Below are positions 8,746-17,103 of a DNA stretch of 64,000 nt, one piece after another (position 1 is the first letter of the stretch; each line of letters opens with the position of its first letter). Under the pieces are notes generated by a model. It searched no databases and was not told the origin of the DNA. It saw nothing but the letters and a program-made list of their open reading frames with translations. Made by a program: the position numbers and the translations under genes. The stretch is from contig NZ_LVJW01000003.1 of the NCBI RefSeq assembly GCF_001708965.1, positions 248,001 to 312,000 on the forward strand. The letters are read 5' to 3'. Source of the stretch: Candidatus Thiodiazotropha endoloripes. Lineage in GTDB: Bacteria > Pseudomonadota > Gammaproteobacteria > Chromatiales > Chromatiaceae.

Positions 8746-11700
8746 TTATGTCTTTAATTCATTCCAAAAACGTGTACTCTGGTTGGCGGACCAGTTAGTA
8801 CTCTCATTCAGGAAACGCTCTTCGAATTCCTTAGCAGCCACAGGCTGGCTGAAATAAAATCCCTGGAATGCTTGGCAGCCAAAATCGATCAATTGATCGA
8901 GGACATCCTTGTTTTCAACGCCTTCAGCCACGGTTTCCATGCCGAGTTGGGTGGCCAGCTTAATGATGGTCTCAACCACCGCAGCATCATTGGGATCATC
9001 AAGCATGTCATGGATAAATGAGCGATCGATCTTGATTTCACTGATGGGCAGACGTTTCAGGTAGGCCAGGGATGAATAACCAGTGCCAAAATCGTCAATG
9101 GAAAAGCGTACACCGGACGTTTTCAGCTCTTTCATCTTTAATGCCGTTGCATTGATATCATGCAATAACATGCTTTCAGTAATTTCAAGAGTCAGGACAG
9201 ATGGGTCAGTGCCTGTTTGGCTGATGATATCCAGGATATTTTGCACAAAATTATCCTGATTGAATTGAACGGCGCTGACATTGACCGAGATGCGTTGAAC
9301 TGCTTTCTCGGCATAGGTTTTTTTCCATGCCAACTGCTTGAGCAAAGAGTGGCGCAGGACAAAGTTGTTGATTGGCTGGATTAAACCGCTCTCCTCGGCC
9401 AGATGTATAAAATCTCCCGGTTGTATGATTTTGTCGTCTGCCTTTTTCCAACGTACCAAAGATTCCATGCCGACTAATTGCATGGAGCTGTCAAACTGAG
9501 GTTGGAAATAAACCTTGAACTGGTTTTCTTCAATAGCATGATGCAGTTCATCAAGCAGGTACATGCGTGCCTCAATATTTTTCTGCATGCTTAGTGAGAA
9601 GAATCTGAATGTATTGCGTCCGGCTTCCTTGGCTTGGTACATGGCGGTATCAGCCTGGCGTAAAATGTCATCGGCTGTTTCATCTGACGTAGGAAAGACA
9701 CTAATACCGATACTGGTAGTTGTACGAATCTCATGCCCGTCAATCAGGTAGGGCTGGGCGATCGTTTCGTTAAGTTTATCCGCAACCTGTTTGATATCGG
9801 CTATCGCTTTTTCCAGCGTGTTGCCTGATTCGGATAGCAATACAACAAATTCATCGCCACCAAGCCGTGCTACAGTGTCTTCATCCCGGACATCTTTGAG
9901 CATGCGTTGAGCAACTTCCTGCAGCAGTGAATCTCCAACAGAGTGACCAAGCGTGTCATTGACCTGTTTGAAGTTATCCAGGTCGATGAAAAGAATTGCG
10001 CCGAGATGATTGTGACGTTTACAACGAGAGATGGTCTGTTGCAGGCGAGTCAGCAGCGTAAGTCGGTTCGGCAGGTTGGTCAGGTGATCATAAGATGCTT
10101 GGAATTTGATCAGTCTTTCCGCCTCACGCTGACGTGTCACATCTTCTATCATCAGGATATAACCTTGCAGTTCCTGGTTATCATCCCTGATTGGCGAGAT
10201 CCTGGCGTCCAGGTATCGAGTTTCATCCTTGATTGGCAGGTTCAGTTGAAAACGATACTCTCCCTTCTCCTGCGCTATCTGCATGGCTGCTTTAAAACGG
10301 TTTTTGCTTTCAGAGCCGTGTCCTGCATGAAATATGTGGATGCTTTGATCTTTCAGCTGGTTGGGCTCCATTCCGAAAATACGAGCGGCTGATTCGTTGA
10401 AATAATTGATCTTTAGGCTGGTGTCTGTGGCAATTAAACCAATATTGACCGAAGCGCTGAGCACGCTGTTTAGGTAAGTGGTTTTTTCACGTAACCCATT
10501 TTCTGCATTACGCCATTCAGTGATATCGCGCCATATACAAAACAGAGCGAAATCATTCTCAAAGGGAATGCGCGTCAGTGATACCTCGATCAATAGCGGG
10601 GTGCCATCTTTCTTTAAATGTTGCCATTCAAATCTGTGGTAACCGGTTTTATAAGCCTGTTCCATCATGTCATTGGCTTTGTCGATTGATGGCTGGCCGT
10701 CAGGCTGCTTATCGGGCGACAAAACGGACGGGTGTATTTGCTGAAGTGCCAGTGAGCTTTCGTAGCCTAGAAGACGGGCGGCAGAATCATTGGCGATGAC
10801 AAAGGTGTTTTTACGAATAACCAGCATGGGTTCTTCGGGGCGTTCGAACAGCAAGCGGTATTTTTCCTCACTTTGACTTAACTGCTCTTTTTTCAATCTG
10901 AGCAATTCTGACTGCTGTTGTAATTTCTTGTTTTTCTTTGAGGTAAGCCAGGTATACAGGATAAGGCTGGCAATCAGTGACAGGAACAGAATAACAATGG
11001 TCGATATAATGACTTGTTTGTAACGTCCATAAAAACCGGTTCGTGGATTTAGTATGGTTACCTTGTTAGCGATGGTTGCGGGTAATTTTAGATTAAGTGC
11101 CTGCAGAGTGGGGTCGGAAAAAATATATTCGTTTGGGCTTTTTGTAATTGGCGGCAGTTCTGTGATCTTTACCCCGTTTATAAAAGCTTTTACCAGGGAA
11201 GCTGCTGACATTCCCTGGGCCTTTCCGCTGGTGACATAACCTCCGAGTACGCCATCAAACAGGTAGGCATCTTCCATGCTGATGACAATCTCTGATCCGG
11301 AGGTAACGATCTTTTTTATCGTGTCGTTGAGTTTCAGGGTTGATCCGCTGTTATCCCGCATGGCACCGAGCGTAGTCAGTAAAACCAGTGGTTTTTCTAC
11401 CGAGCTGAGATGTTTGGTGATGTTATCGATGTTGTTGTCAGCTAAAAAAATCGTTTTCGGGAATTGCGCTGTTGACAGTTTTTTTCGCAGTTCACGCTCG
11501 ATCGCCTGGTAGGTGTTGGAGTTGTCCCCAACGATGAAAACCTGATCAGGCTGGCCGAACAGCTGTTGCACCAGTTCCAGGTTAGAGCCGATTTCCTTTT
11601 TTTCGAATACGCCTGTCTGTAATGCAGGATCGAGTTTTTCCTGTATCGAATAGTCGTTGACCCCGGAAAAAACCAATGGTGTTTCCGGAAATAAATTCAC

Positions 11701-12057
11701 CAGGTGGGTCAAACCGAAATTCAGGCCGTTGTCATCTGTGACATAAATGACATCCGGTCTGAAGTCTTGGTATTTAATCTGAAGATACTGCTCGAACCAG
11801 TCGGCATAGCTGTTGTTGTAGTCGGTGCGTTTGCTATCCAGGTATTCAGTTTTGATGATGGTTTGTGCTGGCTGCTCTTGTTGCAGTCCATCGATAAAAC
11901 CTTCATGCTGGCCTTTGGTCCAGGGGTATTCCTGACTATACGAGTGTATGATAAGAATGCGGCTGGCATCCGCTGCTATCGCCAGGATCGGGCAAAAAAA
12001 TAGTAGAGTGGTCGCTAAAATAGAACCTGGCATGAAATATTTAGGGGGAAATAGCAT
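8746..12057 (-). CDS. ABC-sensor/PAS/PAS/GGDEF/EAL transmembrane c-di-GMP protein
   Basis: 1103 residues. A signal-anchor at the N-terminus (about 8-28) is followed by a periplasmic domain of the ABC-sub-bind/sensor type (ILIIHSYSQEYPWTKGQHEGF, then DVIYVTDDNGLNFGL and PLVFSGVNDY), as found in hybrid sensors of sugars or peptides. A second membrane helix lies near 350-372, then a coiled-coil linker, two PAS domains (about 400-650), GGDEF and EAL. The GGDEF site is intact (RLGGDEF) with RxxD (RDED) before it. In the EAL domain the signature is ESL (GMESLVRW), keeping the metal-binding Glu, and DDFGTGYSSL is intact. It stands alone, so the periplasmic ligand cannot be guessed from neighbours. 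Confidence 0.92.
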   Translation of the reverse strand: MLFPPKYFMPGSILATTLLFFCPILAIAADASRILIIHSYSQEYPWTKGQHEGFIDGLQQEQPAQTIIKTEYLDSKRTDYNNSYADWFEQYLQIKYQDFRPDVIYVTDDNGLNFGLTHLVNLFPETPLVFSGVNDYSIQEKLDPALQTGVFEKKEIGSNLELVQQLFGQPDQVFIVGDNSNTYQAIERELRKKLSTAQFPKTIFLADNNIDNITKHLSSVEKPLVLLTTLGAMRDNSGSTLKLNDTIKKIVTSGSEIVISMEDAYLFDGVLGGYVTSGKAQGMSAASLVKAFINGVKITELPPITKSPNEYIFSDPTLQALNLKLPATIANKVTILNPRTGFYGRYKQVIISTIVILFLSLIASLILYTWLTSKKNKKLQQQSELLRLKKEQLSQSEEKYRLLFERPEEPMLVIRKNTFVIANDSAARLLGYESSLALQQIHPSVLSPDKQPDGQPSIDKANDMMEQAYKTGYHRFEWQHLKKDGTPLLIEVSLTRIPFENDFALFCIWRDITEWRNAENGLREKTTYLNSVLSASVNIGLIATDTSLKINYFNESAARIFGMEPNQLKDQSIHIFHAGHGSESKNRFKAAMQIAQEKGEYRFQLNLPIKDETRYLDARISPIRDDNQELQGYILMIEDVTRQREAERLIKFQASYDHLTNLPNRLTLLTRLQQTISRCKRHNHLGAILFIDLDNFKQVNDTLGHSVGDSLLQEVAQRMLKDVRDEDTVARLGGDEFVVLLSESGNTLEKAIADIKQVADKLNETIAQPYLIDGHEIRTTTSIGISVFPTSDETADDILRQADTAMYQAKEAGRNTFRFFSLSMQKNIEARMYLLDELHHAIEENQFKVYFQPQFDSSMQLVGMESLVRWKKADDKIIQPGDFIHLAEESGLIQPINNFVLRHSLLKQLAWKKTYAEKAVQRISVNVSAVQFNQDNFVQNILDIISQTGTDPSVLTLEITESMLLHDINATALKMKELKTSGVRFSIDDFGTGYSSLAYLKRLPISEIKIDRSFIHDMLDDPNDAAVVETIIKLATQLGMETVAEGVENKDVLDQLIDFGCQAFQGFYFSQPVAAKEFEERFLNESTNWSANQSTRFWNELKT

Positions 12058-12260
12058 TTTTGTTTCTGAATAAACAATAATGTTTTCAATCGTTCCGGTA
12101 TTTCCGGTTACTGCCTGGCTCAGCCTGGGGGTTTTGAAAAGACTGAAAAGCTTTTAAATAATATGGTTATTAAATAATAGCAGACCTGCTGATACAGTTT
12201 GTATCTTCAATTTATTAACAGACGTTCTCCTGAGTGAAATCAATATTTGTTTATTCTTCT

Positions 12261-13065
12261 TCAGCCGCGAAGAGCTTATCGGCTCCAGTCACAACATCGG
12301 TCGCCACCCTGATTTGCCCCTGCTGGCTTTCGAAAATCTCTGGTAGATCCTGAAGGTGGGCAATCCCTGGATCAGGGTGGTGAAAAATCGCTTCAAAAAC
12401 AGAGACATCTACTGGTTCCAAGCCTATGTTTCGCCGTCTATGAGGGAGAACACCCCAGCGGTTACCAGTCGGTCAGGCATGCGCCCACCCATGAGCAGCT
12501 AAAACGCGCTAAAAACCTCTACCAACTGGTCAACTGGAAAGAGGGCGGTAACGGGCTGCTGGGTAGACTCCAGTTTTGCTTCAACTAGGCCCAGCCGGCC
12601 TTTGACATCACGTCCGCCATCATCCTGACTGGGGTCGGAGTCGGCATCCTCAGCGGACAGCTTTCGTCCTTATATGGTCTGCTGTCCCTGATTGCCGGAC
12701 TACCGCCGGCGCTCCTCATCGCACATCTGGTGACACGTCCCCTCGCTACACTGTGAAAAACTGCCAAACAATACGCAGACAACGATCTCCTGGAATTCGT
12801 CTACTCCGGCAGAGGGGACAGGTGGCAACCACAGTGGAGCATGCACTGCTGATGCAGCAGTCGAAGCTCTAAGCCGTGGAGGGGCGGCATCAATAGGTTG
12901 CCCAATCTCTGATGCAGGCGGTCACCTCCTCGACCAGTAGACTGGGGATTTCCTCTGCGTCGACAGGGTGTTGCGATACATTGACAAGATCTCTGAGCAG
13001 ACCAACCAGCTGGTACTCAACGCCCCCATGGAGGCCACGAGAGCCGGGAAGCTGTTCGGTGGCAG
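12261..13065 (+). pseudogene. Decayed Aer-like methyl-accepting chemotaxis protein gene
   Basis: The plus strand carries an eroded chemoreceptor. From 12263 it reads SREELIGSSHNIGRHPDLP, the PAS domain of Aer-type redox or oxygen receptors, with a TAG at 12344-12346 after FENLW, then ILKVGNPWIRVVKNRFKNRD, again Aer-PAS sequence. Later come two hydrophobic segments (ILTGVGVGILSG and LSLIAGLPPALLIAHLVTRPL), and near 13000 a remnant of the signalling hairpin (ISEQTNQLVLNAPMEATRAG, compare [20 protein letters not shown]). Several stops and frame changes separate these parts, and much of the signalling domain is deleted. It cannot make a working receptor. Confidence 0.8.
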
Positions 13066-13294
13066 TTTGGTGGGGAGGACGGAAGTTGTGAATCCGGTGT
13101 TTGGTTCTGGGATAGATAAGCGGTGGATTGAAACAAGTGGTGTACTTGCAATATCCGCTTTTCGCACTATTCCTAATGATTCGGTGCGTTCGTTGAGTAT
13201 TTCAAAGTGTCCCCGATAAGCTCTACTGCAAGCGTTGGAAGTACAAAATAGGATTTATATTTTCAACTACCCTGGGAATAATGCCCCGAGGTAT

Positions 13295-14062
13295 TCACTG
13301 TTTTGGCAGCTCCTGAGAGTATCTGAGGATATCCACTTGCTGTTGTATATTGAGTGCGAGTACCGAGATCATCTGCTCACCGGGGTGGCCGTTACGTATC
13401 TTGTGCAATACTTCCCACGGATTCCTGTTGGCTACGGTTCCAACGAACTCGGGCTTGTTGAATGTCTTGAAATTGATCTTTCTGCCCTTGGTACCATGAC
13501 AGATAGCGCATAGGGAGTTGTACAGGGGCTTGCCCTTTCCCGGTGTTCCCTTGGCCTTTCCAGTATCACGGTCAATGTAGGCGTTCATATCCACTTGACC
13601 GCGGCTGATGAACAGTGCCAAAGCGGATAAGGTGTCATCGTCAATCATGCGCTGATCGTAACCATGACTGTCGCCACGGATGATCGCAGCGATGCTGTCG
13701 TGACTTGCCCCCTGCATGTCTCGTATACCCTTGATGCCCGTGTAATGAGACCCTGAGCCATAGGCTCCCTGGTTGCCAAGGTAGTCCCAGCCGTGGCATT
13801 CCTTGCAACGCCATGTGGTCAGTCCCCGTTTCTTGCCAGCGGCCGGGTAGAGGGGGTGGTTGTGGTGGAACTCCTGAATGCTCAGACCGCGCTGCTTCCG
13901 TTCTTTCTTATCAATCAGGTTCATCCAGTTGTCGTAGGCACGCCCTCCCAGTGCCAGATAATACTCCTCGTCTTCGTGTTCGGAAGTGGCGACAGCAATA
14001 GTCTGTATGATCAGTCCAATGCAGAACAAGAGTGTTGCGCTCAGTTTGATCCAGTCAGTCAT
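13295..14062 (-). CDS. Exported di-haem cytochrome c
   Basis: 255 residues: a hydrophobic N-terminal signal or anchor (about 8-25), a region rich in charged and aromatic residues, then two c-type haem attachment motifs, CKECH at 86-90 and CAICH at 185-189. Spacing of about 100 residues fits two tandem cytochrome c domains, the second followed by a Met-rich stretch (QMISVLALN) that may supply an axial ligand. Its ATG overlaps the stop of the upstream diguanylate cyclase by 4 bases, so the two are translationally coupled. The partner carries its own CxxCH motif in the periplasm, so the cytochrome may pass electrons to or from that sensor; this is inference. Confidence 0.87.
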   Translation of the reverse strand: MTDWIKLSATLLFCIGLIIQTIAVATSEHEDEEYYLALGGRAYDNWMNLIDKKERKQRGLSIQEFHHNHPLYPAAGKKRGLTTWRCKECHGWDYLGNQGAYGSGSHYTGIKGIRDMQGASHDSIAAIIRGDSHGYDQRMIDDDTLSALALFISRGQVDMNAYIDRDTGKAKGTPGKGKPLYNSLCAICHGTKGRKINFKTFNKPEFVGTVANRNPWEVLHKIRNGHPGEQMISVLALNIQQQVDILRYSQELPKQ

Positions 14063-15774
14063 GTTTCGTCTCCATCGTCCGGTTGCTGATCGCTATCTCT
14101 CGAGACTGCGAGGACAGCACGATTACGCCCCTGGTTTTTCGCCTCATAGAGCGCTTGGTCGGCCTGCTTCATGAAAGTATTGATGTCGCGGATGGGTTTT
14201 TGGCCAAGGGTGCAGGCCACACCCAGACTGATGGTGACCTGGAGTTCGTCAACCCGGGCCTGTTCCACACGGCGACGCAACTTCTCGGCAAACACCATGG
14301 CTCCCTCATTATTGGTGTGTGGCAGAATGATGCAGAACTCCTCACCGCCATAACGGCAGGGATGGTCGGTTTCACGGCAGGTGTTCATACAGAGACCACC
14401 CAGGGTGGACAAAACCCTGTCGCCTTGGTCGTGGCCGTAGGTGTCGTTGAAATGCTTGAAGTGGTCCACATCAAACAAGACAATGGACAACGGGGAATGG
14501 TGCCGGTTCGCCAGGTGCAACTGCTTCTTGAGGGTTTTTTCCAGGCTGCGCCGGTTGTAGAGGCCGGTCAGTTGATCATTGAAGGAGAGTTGACGAAGTT
14601 CGGATTCCAGGCGCTTTTGCTCTGTTACGTCCTGAATCAGGGCAGCAGAGCCAATGGGTTCACCGTCGCTACGGCGTATACGGGCCGCGTAGATCTGCAG
14701 TAACCGATCGTTGAATTTGAGGATTTTGCTATCCTCGACCTTCCCGTCCATTAGCTGTTGCAGCACGTCGGGTTGATCCGCAAGATGTTTGAAGCCCTCC
14801 CGAATGATTTGTCCCATACTTTTACCGAGCAGCCGCTCGGCCGCCGGATTGACCAGCACGACGCGGTCGTCGTGGTCAGTGACCACAATTCCCTCGCTGG
14901 AGCTGAGGATGATGGTGGTTAGCTTATCCTGTTCCCGTTGCAGGCCGGTATAGGTCTGTAACAGTCTCTCGATCATGCTGTTGAAGCTGCGTGCCATGCG
15001 GCCGAGTTCATCATTGCCAAGTACAGGCACCTGTTGGGTAAAATCACCCTCTTCAACCTGCCTCATGGCCTTGGTCACCGACTGGACCGGTACAATGATG
15101 GCTCGGCGCATCAGTGCCGCAGTAATCAGCAGCATAATCAGTAGAAATATTCCGAGGACGACTAAAGCGGTTTGCCAGGTCTTTTCTATTTCGTCATGGG
15201 TGGCCTGCAGGGAGGAGGTCAGTTTGATGACACCAAGTACTTGATCCCCCTGTTCATGGCAGCGATGGCAGCCCTCGTCATTGACGAGTGGTTTCAGAAA
15301 GGTTATCAAGGGTTCCCCATTGCTAGCTTGCTCATTGTATAGAACGGTCTGTTCTTCCTGAACTGTCCTGCGGAATTCAGGGGTTTCCGGGGCGATTACC
15401 TGTCGCTCGGTTTCCTCACCCCTGGGGGTGAACAGCTCCTCACCCTTGTTCCAGTTGACCTGGTGAATGGTGTTGTTATCAAGGAAGGCCTGCTTGCCGT
15501 CTGTTCGGAGAATTATAAATTCAGTGACATCTGGAGCTTCCAATAATTGACGGGCATACTTCTCGGCGGCTTCAGCGGAACCGGTGATCATGATGAAGTG
15601 CAGGCCTCTGTCTACGCTGTTCAACAGCTCCTGGCGCCCCTTGGTGTACTGTTCGAGAATGCTCTGTTTCTCGCTCCAGGTATAGAACAGCACCATACCG
15701 AGAAGGCTGACCAGCGCGGAAACCCCAACCACAACCAGAATCTTGTTTCCGATGTGATCCCGAATGAGTCGCAC
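14059..15774 (-). CDS. Haem-motif (DUF3365/Tll0287-like) sensor diguanylate cyclase
   Basis: 571 residues. A membrane helix at about 12-31, then a periplasmic domain of the DUF3365/Tll0287-like type holding one c-haem motif, CHRCH at 169-173, followed by a second membrane helix (about 200-220), HAMP, PAS (about 285-390) and GGDEF. The active site is RYGGEEF with an RxxD inhibitory site (RETD) five residues upstream, so it should synthesise c-di-GMP under product control. There is no EAL domain. The single haem would sense redox state or a gas such as NO or O2; that is known for related haem sensors and inferred here. It is the first gene of a two-gene operon with the di-haem cytochrome. Confidence 0.9.
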   Translation of the reverse strand: MRLIRDHIGNKILVVVGVSALVSLLGMVLFYTWSEKQSILEQYTKGRQELLNSVDRGLHFIMITGSAEAAEKYARQLLEAPDVTEFIILRTDGKQAFLDNNTIHQVNWNKGEELFTPRGEETERQVIAPETPEFRRTVQEEQTVLYNEQASNGEPLITFLKPLVNDEGCHRCHEQGDQVLGVIKLTSSLQATHDEIEKTWQTALVVLGIFLLIMLLITAALMRRAIIVPVQSVTKAMRQVEEGDFTQQVPVLGNDELGRMARSFNSMIERLLQTYTGLQREQDKLTTIILSSSEGIVVTDHDDRVVLVNPAAERLLGKSMGQIIREGFKHLADQPDVLQQLMDGKVEDSKILKFNDRLLQIYAARIRRSDGEPIGSAALIQDVTEQKRLESELRQLSFNDQLTGLYNRRSLEKTLKKQLHLANRHHSPLSIVLFDVDHFKHFNDTYGHDQGDRVLSTLGGLCMNTCRETDHPCRYGGEEFCIILPHTNNEGAMVFAEKLRRRVEQARVDELQVTISLGVACTLGQKPIRDINTFMKQADQALYEAKNQGRNRAVLAVSRDSDQQPDDGDET

Positions 15775-15901
15775 GATCTCCCCCTATTCTGCTTGTGTTT
15801 AATAGTAACTATACATAAAAATGTGGAAATTTCTTGAATAATGGCAACATGCGGATGATCCATTATTTGCTGTGGTTACATTCGGCCTGACTGAAAAACC
15901 C

Positions 15902-16885
15902 TTATTGATTCGATGGAGGGTCTTCGGAGCTCAGGATTCTCCGTCGGGCACGACTGATAAACGAATCCCGGCTTTTGTTGCGGAGTTGCCTGGGTGTATT
16001 CCCTGTGAAACTTTTATAGGCTTTTCTGAAAGAGGCTGCTGATTGGTACCCACATTTCCCGGCAATTTTCTCGATGTTGAGCGTGGTGTTTTTCAGCAGG
16101 TTGGTGGCTTCCTGCATGCGCCATGAGGTCAGGTATTTGACTGGCGGCATTCCCACGTATTCATGAAATTTTTGGGCGAAGGCTGTACGGCTCATACCAA
16201 TTGTTCGGGCCAGATCTTCCAGGGTCCACTCCTCATTGAATCGGGTATGGATCAATTGCAGGGCGTGGCCAATTTGCGGAGTGATCAATGCCTTGAGGTA
16301 ACCCTGTGACAGGTTGGCGGAATAACAATTGCGCAGCAGGTGCAGCAACAGCAGGCGCGCCAGGTCACGAAGTGCGATATTGCGCCCAGGGTTGTTGTTC
16401 TTCAGTTCGATAAGGATTGTGTCTATGACATGGGCGATGCCATCAGTCGTTGGGTTGTTGCGTGCATCAGTCAGCAGAACGATATCGGGCATATCATTTA
16501 ACAGCAACTGTGCGGCATCCGATTCAAATTCATAAAAGCCGCATAAAACGCTGGTCAAACTCTCCTGTTTTATACAGTCTTTTGGTTGGTTGATGTTTTC
16601 CCTGTTCTGTGGTTTTCGACTATTTGCGAGTACATGGTGAGAATCATGCGGAAACATCACCAGGTCACCAGCCTGGATTAACCGGGGTTCTGTGCCATCC
16701 ATGTGTACCCATGCCTGACCATTGTCGACGAGATAGAAGGGGATCTGTCCGGTGCCTGCAATATCAATGGCCCATTCTTCGCAATAGCTGCGGTGCATGA
16801 AAATTCGTGCCTGCAGATGAGTCCTGGTCAGAAAATGGGTTAATGCATCATCTTTGATGTCGTTATTGGGATCATGCATTTCCAT
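15902..16885 (-). CDS. AraC family transcriptional regulator with N-terminal cupin
   Basis: 327 residues. The N-terminal half looks like the cupin ligand-binding domain of the AraC_binding/cupin_6 group (FYLVDNGQAWVHMDG, then IQAGDLVMFPHDSHHVL). The C-terminal 100 residues form the double helix-turn-helix: LEDLARTIGMSRTAFAQKFH and IEKIAGKCGYQSAASFRKAY with the closing FTGNTPRQLR. It is divergent from the Rieske-enzyme operon across 218 bases that contain a direct repeat spaced 24 bases apart, and most probably controls it. Cupin-type AraC regulators often answer to aldehydes, thiols or other small reactive compounds; the ligand is unknown. Confidence 0.9.
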   Translation of the reverse strand: MEMHDPNNDIKDDALTHFLTRTHLQARIFMHRSYCEEWAIDIAGTGQIPFYLVDNGQAWVHMDGTEPRLIQAGDLVMFPHDSHHVLANSRKPQNRENINQPKDCIKQESLTSVLCGFYEFESDAAQLLLNDMPDIVLLTDARNNPTTDGIAHVIDTILIELKNNNPGRNIALRDLARLLLLHLLRNCYSANLSQGYLKALITPQIGHALQLIHTRFNEEWTLEDLARTIGMSRTAFAQKFHEYVGMPPVKYLTSWRMQEATNLLKNTTLNIEKIAGKCGYQSAASFRKAYKSFTGNTPRQLRNKSRDSFISRARRRILSSEDPPSNQ

Positions 16886-17033
16886 ATTGATTAAATGTAC
16901 GTTTGGTTAAATAAAGTGGACGATGGGTATCGATATTTTCTGTCGAAATCATCACTGAAAATATATCATATAAAGCCAACTTAAGATCCTATGTGCAATA
17001 ATCAGTTGACGGTTCCATACAAATTTAAAAAAA

Positions 17034-17065
17034 ATTACGTTTCCGCACCTGTTACAGATTACGTT
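17034..17065. promoter_or_regulatory. Candidate AraC-type operator: direct repeat ATTACGTT
   Basis: ATTACGTT occurs at 17034-17041 and again at 17058-17065 in the same orientation, 24 bases start to start, just upstream of the first Rieske gene and downstream of the divergent AraC gene. AraC-family dimers bind direct repeats about two helical turns apart, so the arrangement fits, but no footprint or conservation supports it yet. A strong ribosome site (AGAGGACC) lies 8 bases before the ATG at 17104. Confidence 0.4.
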
Positions 17066-17103
17066 GTATCTGCATTAATAATTCAAAAAAAGAGGACCAT
17101 TAC

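Noticed and set aside
8746-12057. ABC transporter substrate-binding protein
   Set aside because: The periplasmic domain is fused to PAS-GGDEF-EAL and no permease or ATPase gene is nearby, so it is a signalling protein.
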